Shown: one piece after another, positions 7,410 to 14,668 of the stretch
Position numbering within the stretch: the stretch's first letter is position 1
Layout: every line of letters starts with the position of its first letter
NCBI GenBank assembly: GCA_043822385.1
Contig: JBDRBT010000005.1
Coordinates: 1 to 28,618 of the forward strand
Source: JABWCK01 sp043822385
Lineage (GTDB): Archaea > Micrarchaeota > Micrarchaeia > Norongarragalinales > Norongarragalinaceae
Direction of reading: 5' to 3'
DNA length: 28,618 nt
Program-made: the position numbers and the translations under genes
Notes under the pieces: model-generated
What the model saw: only the letters and a program-made list of their open reading frames with translations
Told to the model about the DNA's origin: nothing
Database searches by the model: none

Positions 7410-8815
7410 CTCTTTTTTACTACCGGTCCTTGTTTAGTATCCTCAATCCAAAAACCTTTAGTTTTCACTTTCTCTCGCAAAGAATCAGCTAGAGAATACT
7501 GTTTAGAGGACTTAGCTTCCTCACGCTCCTTAACTAAAAGCATTACTTCACGAGGAACAACCAACGCATCCTCGTCAATAACTCCGAACAACTTGTTGAA
7601 GGAATGAGCGAATGCCAGCGCTTCCCTAATTTCTTGCGCGCTCAAGCCTTTCTCGTTCAAAACAGAATTAAACAACCGCATGAAATCAAAAAAAGCAACT
7701 AAAGCATTAGCAACATCCAAATCATCATCCAAACGCTCATTAAACGCTTTCCTGAAACCCTTTAATTCAGTTAATAACGAATCTCCAGCAGTACTTGGTT
7801 TTGCTCGGCTTAGTTTCTCGAAGAAATCCTGCAAGCCCTTAACCGTGTTTCCAGCTGCAATTAAAGAATCAAGAGTAAAATTCAATTGAGAACGATAATG
7901 CGTTGAAACAAGCAGGAAACGAATTGCTTTAGGCGAATAACCTTGCTCAATTAAATCCCGTAAAACAAAAAAATTCCCGTCGCGCTTAGACATTTTCTTG
8001 CCGTTAACAAGCAAGTGCTCAACATGAAGCCAGTACTTAGCTAGCTTCTTTCCAGTTAAAGACTCGCTTTGAGCAATCTCGTTTTCGTGATGCGGAAAAC
8101 GCAAATCCACACCGCCAGTATGCACGTCGAAAGACTCACCTAAATACTTCATGCTCATTACTGAACACTCCAAATGCCAACCCGGCCTGCCCTTGCCGAA
8201 AGGCGCTTCCCAAAAAACACTGCCGTCTTCAAGAGTCCAGTACTTCCATAAAACAAAATCACTCGCTTCAGCCTTGTCATACTCGTCACTAGAACAACGA
8301 CCTGAAGCGCCCTTCTTTAAAGAAGACAAATCAACCTTGCTTAGTTTACCGTAAGGCTTGAATTTTTTTATTGAAAAATAAATTCCATCCTTAGCTTTAT
8401 ACGCAAACGCTTTGTCTAACAAGTCTTGAACAAAAGAAATCATTTCCTTAACGTGCTCTGTAGCACGAGGATACTTGGACGCTGGCTCTATGCCAAGCAA
8501 CTCGGAGTCAGAGAAAAATTCTTTCTCGTAAAAACTAGTGAACTCAAGCAAACTCTTTTTAGCCTTCCTTGAATCACGAATAGTCTTGTCATCCACGTCA
8601 GTAATATTCATTACTTGGTAAACGCCATACCCGCGCATAGACAAGAAGCGCTTAAGCAAGTCAGTAAAAAGAAAAGCCCGCATGTTACCAATGTGGGGGT
8701 AATTGTAAACAGTAGGCCCGCAAGAATAAATTCCGACACGAGACTTAACTAAAGGCGTGAATTCTTCTTTCTTCCCGGTTAGTGAATTAAAAAAAGTTAT
8801 TGACACACAAAACAT
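7406..8815 (-). CDS. cysS: Cysteinyl-tRNA synthetase
   Basis: This class I aminoacyl-tRNA synthetase charges tRNA-Cys with cysteine. The 469-residue length is normal. The HIGH motif appears as HIGN (residues 41-44) after the conserved YSCGPTVYNYP, whose Cys32 is the first zinc ligand. Further zinc ligands lie in WHLECSVMS and FPHHENEIAQSE. The KMSKR loop is at about 274-278 (GKKMSKRDGNFF). The C-terminal region is a helical anticodon-binding bundle. A direct charging enzyme means this organism does not depend solely on the SepRS/SepCysS route seen in some methanogens. The gene starts at an ATG 26 nt after the sugar kinase stop. An AT-rich box in that gap might give it its own promoter, or the two may be co-transcribed. 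Confidence 0.97.
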   Translation of the reverse strand: MFCVSITFFNSLTGKKEEFTPLVKSRVGIYSCGPTVYNYPHIGNMRAFLFTDLLKRFLSMRGYGVYQVMNITDVDDKTIRDSRKAKKSLLEFTSFYEKEFFSDSELLGIEPASKYPRATEHVKEMISFVQDLLDKAFAYKAKDGIYFSIKKFKPYGKLSKVDLSSLKKGASGRCSSDEYDKAEASDFVLWKYWTLEDGSVFWEAPFGKGRPGWHLECSVMSMKYLGESFDVHTGGVDLRFPHHENEIAQSESLTGKKLAKYWLHVEHLLVNGKKMSKRDGNFFVLRDLIEQGYSPKAIRFLLVSTHYRSQLNFTLDSLIAAGNTVKGLQDFFEKLSRAKPSTAGDSLLTELKGFRKAFNERLDDDLDVANALVAFFDFMRLFNSVLNEKGLSAQEIREALAFAHSFNKLFGVIDEDALVVPREVMLLVKEREEAKSSKQYSLADSLREKVKTKGFWIEDTKQGPVVKKS

Positions 8816-8841
8816 ACAGCGAAACGAGTTTTAATTGTTTT

Positions 8842-10215
8842 TCAAGAACGCTCGAACGCTAAAGCAACACTAGAAACAACGTCACCTAAACCATCAACCA
8901 AAGTAGTTTGAATAATTGGAGTAGGCACAATCACTACAAAATGATTCTTTAACTCCACACCCCCTCGCGCCAAAAACGCTTTCCTTTCTTTCGAAGAATG
9001 CTTTATAGGTAATAACGGGTCAATTCCAGACTCGAAAATCCAAACTTGATTCAAACCAGTTTCAGAAACAAGAAAAGAAGACGACCTCAAGTCACGCAAA
9101 GAAACTACCTTCTTTTTTTCAGCCATAGCACAAGCAAGTAAAGCAGCTGCAGCAATAGAATCACGCACTTTCTCAGGATTCGGCGTCTTATCAGTAACAC
9201 AAACATGATAACCCAAGTTATGGCAGTGAACGCGCTTCAACTTCAATTTATTAAACAAAGCTAAACAACCATTGTAAATAGTGAAAGAATTTTCCTTAGC
9301 TTCAATTTCTTTAGCTTGATCCTTCAAACCAAGAAAACGCAATACTTCCACGAGTTCTCGTTCATTCAAGCCAATTGAATCAATCTTGCTTGAAACCAAC
9401 TTCAATATTTCTCCTGCAACCTTAGGATTCAAGCTAGAGTACTCCCAATGTCTGAAGGAACGAGGTAACGCTGTTAATTGCTTTTCAAGCATTTTTAATT
9501 CCTTCAAATCACTAATCAAGTGAAAACCAGACAAGAATTGCACTCTAGCATCAAAAGCTTTCTTGCCTTTACTTAATAATTCAGGGGACAACAAGCCAAC
9601 GCTTCGCTTAAGGCGGAAAACAACACGGTTACTTAAAGGCGCAGTAATTTTTCCCTTAACTGAAACAGTTGTTCCGCGAGAATAATTTAACGCCCACTTT
9701 TCTACAGTAAAATCAGAATTAACTGCTTTCCCAGCAGAAACCAAAGAAAACTTTTTTTTCAAGAATAAAGGAAACTTAATTTTAGAATCAAAAAAAGAAG
9801 CTTGTTTTTTCGACAAGAATGGAGTAAAAACAACAACGCTGCAACCTAATGCAGACAATTGGTTAGCAATTATTCCCGCGTCTCCACCCATTGCCTCGCT
9901 AGTGTGCTCAAAATTCTCGCTGACAAAACGCATCATTTCCTCATCAAGCAAAGCCTGCCTAGAAAAACCATCCCGTATTCCACCGAGAAGAAAACCAATT
10001 ACTTGCTCGCGCGTCTTCAAAACACTTGCTTTAGAATCAAAACTCTTTACTAACTCAGCGGAATCTAAAGAATTAATTAAAGCCTGCAAGTTCTCTTGAT
10101 TTACCGTAGACCTGACGCTCAAATTAGCATTAAACGCACAAAAAACACTAGAACGCATAGACAACGTTTTCACTAACTCAAGTTTTTCGTTCCAAACTTC
10201 CCGAAGATTAAGCAT
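8842..10215 (-). CDS. ADP-dependent sugar kinase (glucokinase/phosphofructokinase family)
   Basis: This family phosphorylates glucose or fructose 6-phosphate using ADP instead of ATP, in the modified archaeal Embden-Meyerhof pathway. The 457-residue length fits. Diagnostic motifs are GGDAGIIANQL (about 110-120, normally GGNAG), FLSGFHLI mid-protein (LSGFQ-type sugar-site motif), and GLGDVVSS near the end, whose Asp445 is the catalytic base. I cannot separate glucokinase from phosphofructokinase, and some relatives do both. The TTG at 10221 is an unlikely start compared with the ATG at 10215, two codons later. A TATA-like box (GGTTTAAAATAC on the minus strand, near 10246) lies about 30 nt upstream. 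With the phosphoglycerate mutase at 22713 it points to a working sugar-phosphate pathway. Confidence 0.85.
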   Translation of the reverse strand: MLNLREVWNEKLELVKTLSMRSSVFCAFNANLSVRSTVNQENLQALINSLDSAELVKSFDSKASVLKTREQVIGFLLGGIRDGFSRQALLDEEMMRFVSENFEHTSEAMGGDAGIIANQLSALGCSVVVFTPFLSKKQASFFDSKIKFPLFLKKKFSLVSAGKAVNSDFTVEKWALNYSRGTTVSVKGKITAPLSNRVVFRLKRSVGLLSPELLSKGKKAFDARVQFLSGFHLISDLKELKMLEKQLTALPRSFRHWEYSSLNPKVAGEILKLVSSKIDSIGLNERELVEVLRFLGLKDQAKEIEAKENSFTIYNGCLALFNKLKLKRVHCHNLGYHVCVTDKTPNPEKVRDSIAAAALLACAMAEKKKVVSLRDLRSSSFLVSETGLNQVWIFESGIDPLLPIKHSSKERKAFLARGGVELKNHFVVIVPTPIIQTTLVDGLGDVVSSVALAFERS

Positions 10216-10316
10216 AAACAATCTACTAAATTAAGCAAACAGTATTTTAAACCAATTCAATAAACAAAAAAACGACGAAAAAAGAAAAAGAAATAGGAAT
10301 GAAAACCAAAGCGATT

Positions 10317-10341
10317 AAAAAAAATCTTTATCTCAAGATTT
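10317..10341 (-). terminator. Hairpin with T8 tract ending the micro transcription unit
   Basis: On the minus strand, just after the TAA at 10348, AAATCTT and AAGATTT form a 7-bp stem around a 6-nt loop. A run of eight T residues overlaps the 3' arm. Uridine tracts terminate archaeal RNA polymerase, and the hairpin strengthens the case. Confidence 0.6.
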
Positions 10342-10347
10342 AATCAC

Positions 10348-10392
10348 TTATTTCTTTTTCGTCTTCTTCTTCTTTGCTTTCTTCTTTGCCAT
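10348..10392 (-). CDS. Lys-rich 14-residue micropeptide
   Basis: The frame encodes MAKKKAKKKKTKKK followed by TAA. It is supported by AAGAGGTG (10403-10410), an excellent Shine-Dalgarno match 10 nt before the ATG, a TATA-like box further upstream and a hairpin/T8 terminator just after the stop. Together these define a transcript of roughly 90 nt. A peptide that is almost all lysine would bind nucleic acid or the ribosome; this is inference from charge only. The same RNA has a second frame from the GTG at 10405 that reads 21 mostly acidic residues (KEESKEEEDEKE core) and stops inside the hairpin, but that start overlaps the Shine-Dalgarno site. The alternative is a non-coding RNA or attenuator for which the frame is incidental. 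Confidence 0.5.
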   Translation of the reverse strand: MAKKKAKKKKTKKK

Positions 10393-10427
10393 TCGGAGTA
10401 TTCACCTCTTGCAAAACATTACGCGAG

Positions 10428-10439
10428 TTTTATTTAAAA
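10428..10439 (-). promoter_or_regulatory. TATA-like box for the micropeptide transcript
   Basis: The minus strand reads TTTTAAATAAAA, which predicts transcription starting near 10408-10410, right at the Shine-Dalgarno sequence of the micropeptide. The rest of the 10222-10526 spacer holds the sugar kinase promoter on its left side and, on its right side, a T-rich stretch around 10478-10492 that is the likely TATA region for the glutamate dehydrogenase gene. Confidence 0.45.
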
Positions 10440-10526
10440 GTGTAACTGTTTTTCTTTTAAAAAAACGGTTTAGTTTCGTTTTTATTTTTTTACTACCATA
10501 CCTTATTACGAACAGGTGAAGTGGTA

Positions 10527-11615
10527 ATGATTGAATTTGATTCGTTTGGTCCAGAACTAATAATGCAAACTTACGATGCTAAAACCGGAATGCGAGGAAT
10601 AACGGTAGTAGATAATACCGTTCTCGGGCCTGGAAAAGGAGGAATAAGACTAGCGCCTAATGTTACGGTTGAAGAAGTTTACCGGCTTGCTAGAACAATG
10701 ACGTGGAAAAATGCTTTAGCCGGAATTCCTTTCGGCGGAGCTAAATCTGGAATAATTGCTGACCCGAATAAGATAGATAAAACTTCAATAGTTAGAATTT
10801 TTGCTCGAACACTAAAACCAATTATTCCATCAAAATACATTGCTGGCCCGGATATGAATACTACCGAAAAAGAAATGGATGCAATAGCTGACGAAATAGG
10901 CACGCCAAAAGCAGCAACTGGAAAAAGCTTGAGTAAAGGCGGGTTGCCTCACGAATTAGGCAGCACTGGATTCGGAGTCGCAGTAAGCACGTTGAAAGCA
11001 CTTGAAATAATGGGCATTGAACCAAGTAAAGCAACAGCTTCAATAGAAGGATTCGGAAACGTTGGTTCATTCACTGCAAAATTCTTGAGTGAAAAAGGCG
11101 TGAAAATAATTGCGGTTTCTGATTCTAAAGGAACTATTTACGATGAAAAAGGGTTGGATGTTGAAAAACTCGAGAAAATAAAAGCAAACACTGGAACAGT
11201 AACTGCTTACGCGTCAAACACCAGCAAAGTTTTAGCAACTCCAGAATTATTCTCGCTTCAAACAACAATACTAATTCCCGGCGCAAGGCCGGATGTAATT
11301 AACGACTCTAATAAAGCAAATGTTAAAGCAAAATTAATCGTAGAAGCAGCAAATATTCCTATTCCTACAGATGTAGAAAACGAGTTGTGGGAGAAAAAAA
11401 TAGTTTTCGTCCCCGATTTTCTAGCTAATGCCGGGGGAGTAATAAGCAGCTTCGTAGAGTTCAAAGGCGGAACAAAAGAAGAAATGTTCAAGTTAGTTGA
11501 AGAAAAAATAAGCAAGAACACGGAACTAGTTTTAAATCAAGCTGTGAAAGAAAAAATAAACCCGCGAAAAATAGCATTGTCAATAGCTAAAGAAGTTATT
11601 TTGAACAAGATTTAA
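10527..11615 (+). CDS. gdhA: Glutamate dehydrogenase (Glu/Leu/Phe/Val dehydrogenase family)
   Basis: The enzyme interconverts glutamate and 2-oxoglutarate plus ammonia with NAD(P). The 362-residue product has Lys37 (GPGKGGIR), Lys61 (MTWKNA), catalytic Lys73 (FGGAKSG) and catalytic Asp109 (GPDMNT). A Rossmann domain begins at GFGNVG (175-180). The Lys before GGIR and the Ser in GGVISSFVEF match the residues that hold the glutamate side-chain carboxylate, favouring glutamate over leucine. The length and N-terminus (YDAKTGMRGITVVDNTVLGP) look more like leucine dehydrogenase than the roughly 420-residue hexameric archaeal enzymes. I chose the ATG at 10527 because AGGTG (10514-10518) is correctly spaced for it; the GTG at 10521 is too close. 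The stop shares TTAA with the convergent ribK. Confidence 0.92.
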   Translation: MIEFDSFGPELIMQTYDAKTGMRGITVVDNTVLGPGKGGIRLAPNVTVEEVYRLARTMTWKNALAGIPFGGAKSGIIADPNKIDKTSIVRIFARTLKPIIPSKYIAGPDMNTTEKEMDAIADEIGTPKAATGKSLSKGGLPHELGSTGFGVAVSTLKALEIMGIEPSKATASIEGFGNVGSFTAKFLSEKGVKIIAVSDSKGTIYDEKGLDVEKLEKIKANTGTVTAYASNTSKVLATPELFSLQTTILIPGARPDVINDSNKANVKAKLIVEAANIPIPTDVENELWEKKIVFVPDFLANAGGVISSFVEFKGGTKEEMFKLVEEKISKNTELVLNQAVKEKINPRKIALSIAKEVILNKI

Positions 11616-12226
11616 ACTTCAACTTTAATAGATAAAACAATTCCGTCCTTAACTCCTTTTTTTCTCAAGTCAATAGGAAAAATTAATTCCATTACATTAG
11701 ACGCGTAATGCGTTCTCTTCGGAATTAAAACCGCGCCTTCAACGTCATTCCACCATGCTTTGAAACATTGCGCTTGACCTAAAACACGATCGCCTTCTTT
11801 GAATCCTTCAATTAATATTCCCTTCATTCCTCGCAGCAACTCGTTATTACGCAAGTCTTTGTTTGAAGAAAGCTTCACATTAAGAGTTCCAGGAAAAGGA
11901 ATAAACCCTAATTTTTCTTTGAATTGATCGGAATAACCCGCCAAACCCATGTAATACCCGCCTTCCCTAAACCCTGGCACTACCTTGCCAGTGAAAGAAA
12001 AAGTTTGATTCGGGCGAAGTTCAAGCAAACTCTTTAAAACTTCACTCCCTTTTTCAGACAAGCAGTAACCAAAACCAGTTTGTTTAAGCAACTCTTTCTT
12101 CTGAAGGTAAATAATCCACCTGGAAACAGTTTGTTGTGGCACAGCGAGAATTCTAGCGCATTCAGTTCCCTTCAAACCAGGCGCATTCTTCAATAAAAAA
12201 AGCAAGTGCAATTCAGTTTTCTTCAT
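11612..12226 (-). CDS. ribK: CTP-dependent riboflavin kinase with N-terminal HTH domain (RbkR type)
   Basis: This archaeal enzyme makes FMN from riboflavin using CTP. Residues 1-70 form a winged helix-turn-helix (KGTECARILAVPQQTVSRWIIYLQKKELL...YCLSEKGSEVL). Residues about 75-204 are the kinase barrel: FTGKVVPGFREGGYYMGLAGYSDQF, then the conserved PFPGTLNVKL and GAVLIPKRTHY, ending with the LRKKGVKDGIVLSI segment. The same fusion is known as RbkR, a dual regulator and kinase that represses or activates riboflavin genes. No other riboflavin genes lie in this window. The ATG overlaps the stop of the upstream endonuclease IV-like gene by 4 nt (ATGA), so the two are translationally coupled. Confidence 0.93.
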   Translation of the reverse strand: MKKTELHLLFLLKNAPGLKGTECARILAVPQQTVSRWIIYLQKKELLKQTGFGYCLSEKGSEVLKSLLELRPNQTFSFTGKVVPGFREGGYYMGLAGYSDQFKEKLGFIPFPGTLNVKLSSNKDLRNNELLRGMKGILIEGFKEGDRVLGQAQCFKAWWNDVEGAVLIPKRTHYASNVMELIFPIDLRKKGVKDGIVLSIKVEV

Positions 12227-13050
12227 TTTAATTCACGCTCGTACAATTTTTTCATTAACAAGGCATCACTTTCCAGTATAGGCGATTCACTTATTACCGT
12301 TCCAGAACAATCGTATTCAACTAACAATTTAATGAAGGGTTGAACGGGTGGGGAATCACTATCTAAAGACTGGTGCGCTCGCTCTCCTTTTTCAGTGTAC
12401 TCAACGCCTTGCATGTGGCAGTGCAAGTCCTTAAACACTTTCTTGCCATTAGCCGCCTCAATGGATTTAAATAATTCACGCCACTGTTTTTCAGTATCCA
12501 AACCACCGTTAGTTCTAGCGTGAATATGCGAAAAATCAATGCAGTACTTTAATCCAGTTTCGTTGAATAATTGCATTAACTCTTCAAGAGAACCCCAAGC
12601 ACTGTGTTTTCCAGTAACCTCGGGCCTTAACTCAATTTTCAACGCTTCTTCCTTAATTGAATCCCTTAAAGCAAGTAATTCAATTTTCATTTCTTCAAAC
12701 GCTTTCTGCTTATTCATTTCACCGTAAAAACCAGCGTGAAAAATTAAAGCGCCACCACCGCAAACGTGAAGCGCGCGAGCACTATCTAAAAGCATTCTAT
12801 GGCTGTTTTTCCTCTTGTGTTTTTCCTTAGAAATCAGCGAAATATAGTAAGGGCCGTGGCACGATAAAACCAAACCAAGCTTTTTGTTCAAGAATTTAAC
12901 TTCCATTGCCTTGTCTGCGGTTAAATTAACGCCGTGAACGAACTCTAGTTCCATTGCGCCCAAACCTAGTTCTTTTACTTTAAGCAAGCCTTCTAAAACC
13001 GTTCCTTTCTTTGCTTGCACTGGAATACCTGCAGTACCAAAAACAATCAT
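12223..13050 (-). CDS. Endonuclease IV-like TIM-barrel protein (AP endonuclease family 2)
   Basis: This 275-residue TIM barrel belongs to the Nfo/xylose-isomerase-like group. Metal ligands of endonuclease IV can be placed: His65 (SCHGPYY), His105 (IFHAGFY), Glu144 (LRPEV), Asp172 and His175 (CIDFSHIHAR), His210 or His212 (DLHCHMQG) and Glu255 (VISESP). That supports a trinuclear zinc site and cleavage of DNA at abasic sites. The Asp-x-His pair expected near residue 226 is less clear (ERAHQSLD), so another metal-dependent role is possible. It is the first gene of a two-gene operon with ribK. The start ATG has no Shine-Dalgarno site but has a TATA-like box 27 nt upstream, which suggests a leaderless mRNA. 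Confidence 0.8.
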   Translation of the reverse strand: MIVFGTAGIPVQAKKGTVLEGLLKVKELGLGAMELEFVHGVNLTADKAMEVKFLNKKLGLVLSCHGPYYISLISKEKHKRKNSHRMLLDSARALHVCGGGALIFHAGFYGEMNKQKAFEEMKIELLALRDSIKEEALKIELRPEVTGKHSAWGSLEELMQLFNETGLKYCIDFSHIHARTNGGLDTEKQWRELFKSIEAANGKKVFKDLHCHMQGVEYTEKGERAHQSLDSDSPPVQPFIKLLVEYDCSGTVISESPILESDALLMKKLYERELK

Positions 13051-13072
13051 TACCCAAAAATAAGTAAGAAGT

Positions 13073-13081
13073 GTTTTTTAA
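13073..13081 (-). promoter_or_regulatory. TATA-like box for the endonuclease IV-like/ribK operon
   Basis: TTAAAAAAC on the minus strand is centred about 27 nt before the ATG at 13050, fitting leaderless initiation. Confidence 0.45.
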
Positions 13082-13104
13082 TGATTTTCAAGGCTCTAAT
13101 TAAA

Positions 13105-13115
13105 ATTATAAATAC
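13105..13115 (+). promoter_or_regulatory. TATA box for the UPF0173 hydrolase operon
   Basis: ATTATAAATAC is a near-ideal archaeal TATA element. It predicts transcription from about 13136, leaving a short leader that carries AAGGTGG (13149-13155) before the ATG at 13163. Here the leader and Shine-Dalgarno site are both present, in contrast to the divergent gene at 13050. Confidence 0.55.
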
Positions 13116-13162
13116 CCTCAAAACAAGGTTATTATTGCACTAAAAGCAAGGTGGAGAAAAAA

Positions 13163-13843
13163 ATGGAAATAAAATGGCTAGGACACGCTTCACTCGTAAT
13201 AGAAATAGGCGGGAAAAAAATACTAGTTGACCCCTGGTTTAAAACAAGCAAAGAACCACAACGGTTAGTGCCGTCAACAGTACAACTAGAAGACGTACAA
13301 AATTGCGACTTAATTTTACTAACACACGAACACCACGATCACGTTGACGAAAGAGCAATAACTCAAATTCACTCTAAAAACCTTTGTCAAGTAATAGCAC
13401 CAAGAAACGCATTAAATTTACTGCCGGAAGTAACTACTAGAAGCAAGATTCCAGTAACAGAAGGAGACGACTTTAATTTACTTGGGTTAAACATTAAAGT
13501 AGTTCCAGCCAAGCACCCCCAAAGCACTCACGCCGTAGGATTTATTGTTTCATCGCCCAGGGAAGAAAAAAGCATTTACTTGGCTGGCGACACGTATGAT
13601 TTTACTGAAATGCGCGACATTAACGTGGACGTTGCAGTACTGCCAATAGGAGGATTATACACGATGGATTCAATAAGCGCGGTAACTGCTTTAAAAAGAA
13701 TGCACGCCAAATACGTTATCCCTATTCACTTTAATACATTCAAAGAAATTACAGTTAACGAACGCGATTTTGAGAAACGCGTGTTAGCAAGCACAAAAAC
13801 AAAACCAATAATACTCGATTTAGGCGAGCAAGTAAGCATTTAA
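13163..13843 (+). CDS. Metallo-beta-lactamase-fold hydrolase, UPF0173 family
   Basis: This 226-residue protein has the family's usual size. The opening MEIKWLGHASLVIE...KILVDPWF is characteristic of UPF0173. The metal-binding motif is THEHHDH (His55, His57, Asp59, His60). Further ligands follow in AKHPQSTH, AGDTYD and IPIHFNTF. Members are metal-dependent hydrolases; the natural substrate is unknown, although relatives act on phosphodiesters or lactones. The ATG at 13163 is preferred to the GTG at 13151, because that GTG lies inside the AAGGTGG Shine-Dalgarno site. It leads a two-gene operon; the next gene begins 29 nt downstream. Confidence 0.88.
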   Translation: MEIKWLGHASLVIEIGGKKILVDPWFKTSKEPQRLVPSTVQLEDVQNCDLILLTHEHHDHVDERAITQIHSKNLCQVIAPRNALNLLPEVTTRSKIPVTEGDDFNLLGLNIKVVPAKHPQSTHAVGFIVSSPREEKSIYLAGDTYDFTEMRDINVDVAVLPIGGLYTMDSISAVTALKRMHAKYVIPIHFNTFKEITVNERDFEKRVLASTKTKPIILDLGEQVSI

Positions 13844-13872
13844 AATATCCTTTTAGAGGTGTAAGAAAAAAA

Positions 13873-14274
13873 ATGAAAATAGTTTCAGGAAAAATAATTG
13901 AAGTAAATGCTAAAAAAATGAAGGACGAACCACAAAAAAGCGTTAACATCAACGTAAACATTGAGTCAGCACAAAAAGAAGGCGACAAATTGCAAGTAGT
14001 CTACAGCGTTACTAATACTTACGAGCCTGACGTAGCTACTTTGAAAGTAACTGGCGAACTCACTATTGAAATAGATAAAAAACAATTAGACGAAAACTTG
14101 AAAACGTGGAGTAAAGAAAAAACTCTTGAAATAGAAGTAATGGAACTAGCACTGAATGCATCTACTTACGCAATGAGCGCGGTAGGAACTCTATTAGCTT
14201 ACGCAATAGGAGTACAAGCACCAATAAACGTTCCAAAAGCAAAATTAACTAAAGAACCAGGAAAAGCAGCCTAA
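13873..14274 (+). CDS. Possible SecB-like chaperone fold protein
   Basis: This 133-residue protein is predicted as several beta strands (VNINVNIESAQ, KLQVVYSVTNTYEPDVATLKVTGELTIEI), an acidic connector, then a long C-terminal helix (LNASTYAMSAVGTLLAYAIG) and a final VQAPINVPKAKL. This order, and the helix followed by a Pro-containing PxNxP-like strand, resembles SecB, which keeps exported or aggregation-prone proteins unfolded. Archaeal SecB-like proteins exist but are rare. The match is from pattern only, so hypothetical protein is the safe label. It has a good Shine-Dalgarno site (AGAGGTG, 13854-13860). It follows the UPF0173 gene in one operon and is followed by T-rich terminator sequence. 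Confidence 0.8.
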   Translation: MKIVSGKIIEVNAKKMKDEPQKSVNINVNIESAQKEGDKLQVVYSVTNTYEPDVATLKVTGELTIEIDKKQLDENLKTWSKEKTLEIEVMELALNASTYAMSAVGTLLAYAIGVQAPINVPKAKLTKEPGKAA

Positions 14275-14287
14275 TTCCCCTCTTTCC

Positions 14288-14300
14288 TCTTTTTAATTTT
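14288..14300 (+). terminator. T-rich terminator after the SecB-like gene
   Basis: Two T tracts (14290-14294 and 14297-14300) lie 15-26 nt after the stop at 14274. A 16-nt perfect palindrome with half-site AACTAACT (14313-14328) sits between this and the opposite-strand terminator. Confidence 0.4.
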
Positions 14301-14339
14301 AAACAAAATTAGAACTAACTAGTTAGTTTGAGAAATAAG

Positions 14340-14351
14340 AAAAAAAAGGGG
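14340..14351 (-). terminator. CCCC-T8 terminator after the P1 gene
   Basis: On the minus strand, CCCC followed by eight T residues lies directly after the P1 stop codon (14355-14357). The tract can pair partly with the CCCCTCTTTCC segment near 14277 on the other strand, making a possible bidirectional terminator between the converging operons. Confidence 0.5.
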
Positions 14352-14354
14352 AAA

Positions 14355-14642
14355 CTAGCCGAATAACGAAGCTAATCCAGCTGAAGCTTCTGCTTCCCGG
14401 TCTTCCTCGCTCTTTTCGTCTTTCTTTTCTTCCTTCTTTGCTTCAACAACACTTGGTGCAGCAACTACAGCAGCTTGCTTTACTACCTCGTCAATATTAA
14501 CTCCATCCAACGCAGTTACTAAAGCCTTTATTTTAGTGGCTTCTTCAGTAACTCCAGCTGCAGTCAATACTTTACCAACGTTTTCTTCATTGATTGGTTG
14601 CCCCGCAGAGTGCAACAACAAAGCCGCGTACACGTCTTTCAT
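14355..14642 (-). CDS. rpl12: Ribosomal stalk protein P1 (archaeal L12)
   Basis: P1 dimers form the flexible ribosomal stalk that recruits translation factors. The 95-residue protein has the helical dimerisation domain (MKDVYAALLLHSAGQPINEENVG, through about residue 57), an Ala/Val hinge, then a Lys/Glu-rich linker and the conserved factor-binding tail ending in AGLASLFG. Its linker is short but complete. The gene is last in the L1-L10-P1 operon, has a good Shine-Dalgarno site (AGAGGTG) and starts 26 nt after the L10 stop. Its binding platform, uL10, is unusually short in this genome. Confidence 0.95.
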   Translation of the reverse strand: MKDVYAALLLHSAGQPINEENVGKVLTAAGVTEEATKIKALVTALDGVNIDEVVKQAAVVAAPSVVEAKKEEKKDEKSEEDREAEASAGLASLFG

Positions 14643-14668
14643 TCTATTTTACACCTCTAAAAACAATA

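Noticed and set aside
10340..10405. Acidic 21-residue frame from GTG 10405 on the minus strand
   Set aside because: Its start codon is part of the Shine-Dalgarno sequence of the Lys-rich frame, and its stop lies within the terminator hairpin. The ATG frame is better supported, though dual coding is not excluded.
14313..14328. 16-nt palindrome between the converging SecB-like and P1 genes as an operator
   Set aside because: One such palindrome is roughly expected by chance in this length of AT-rich DNA, and its place between two terminators argues against an operator. I recorded it only with the terminators.
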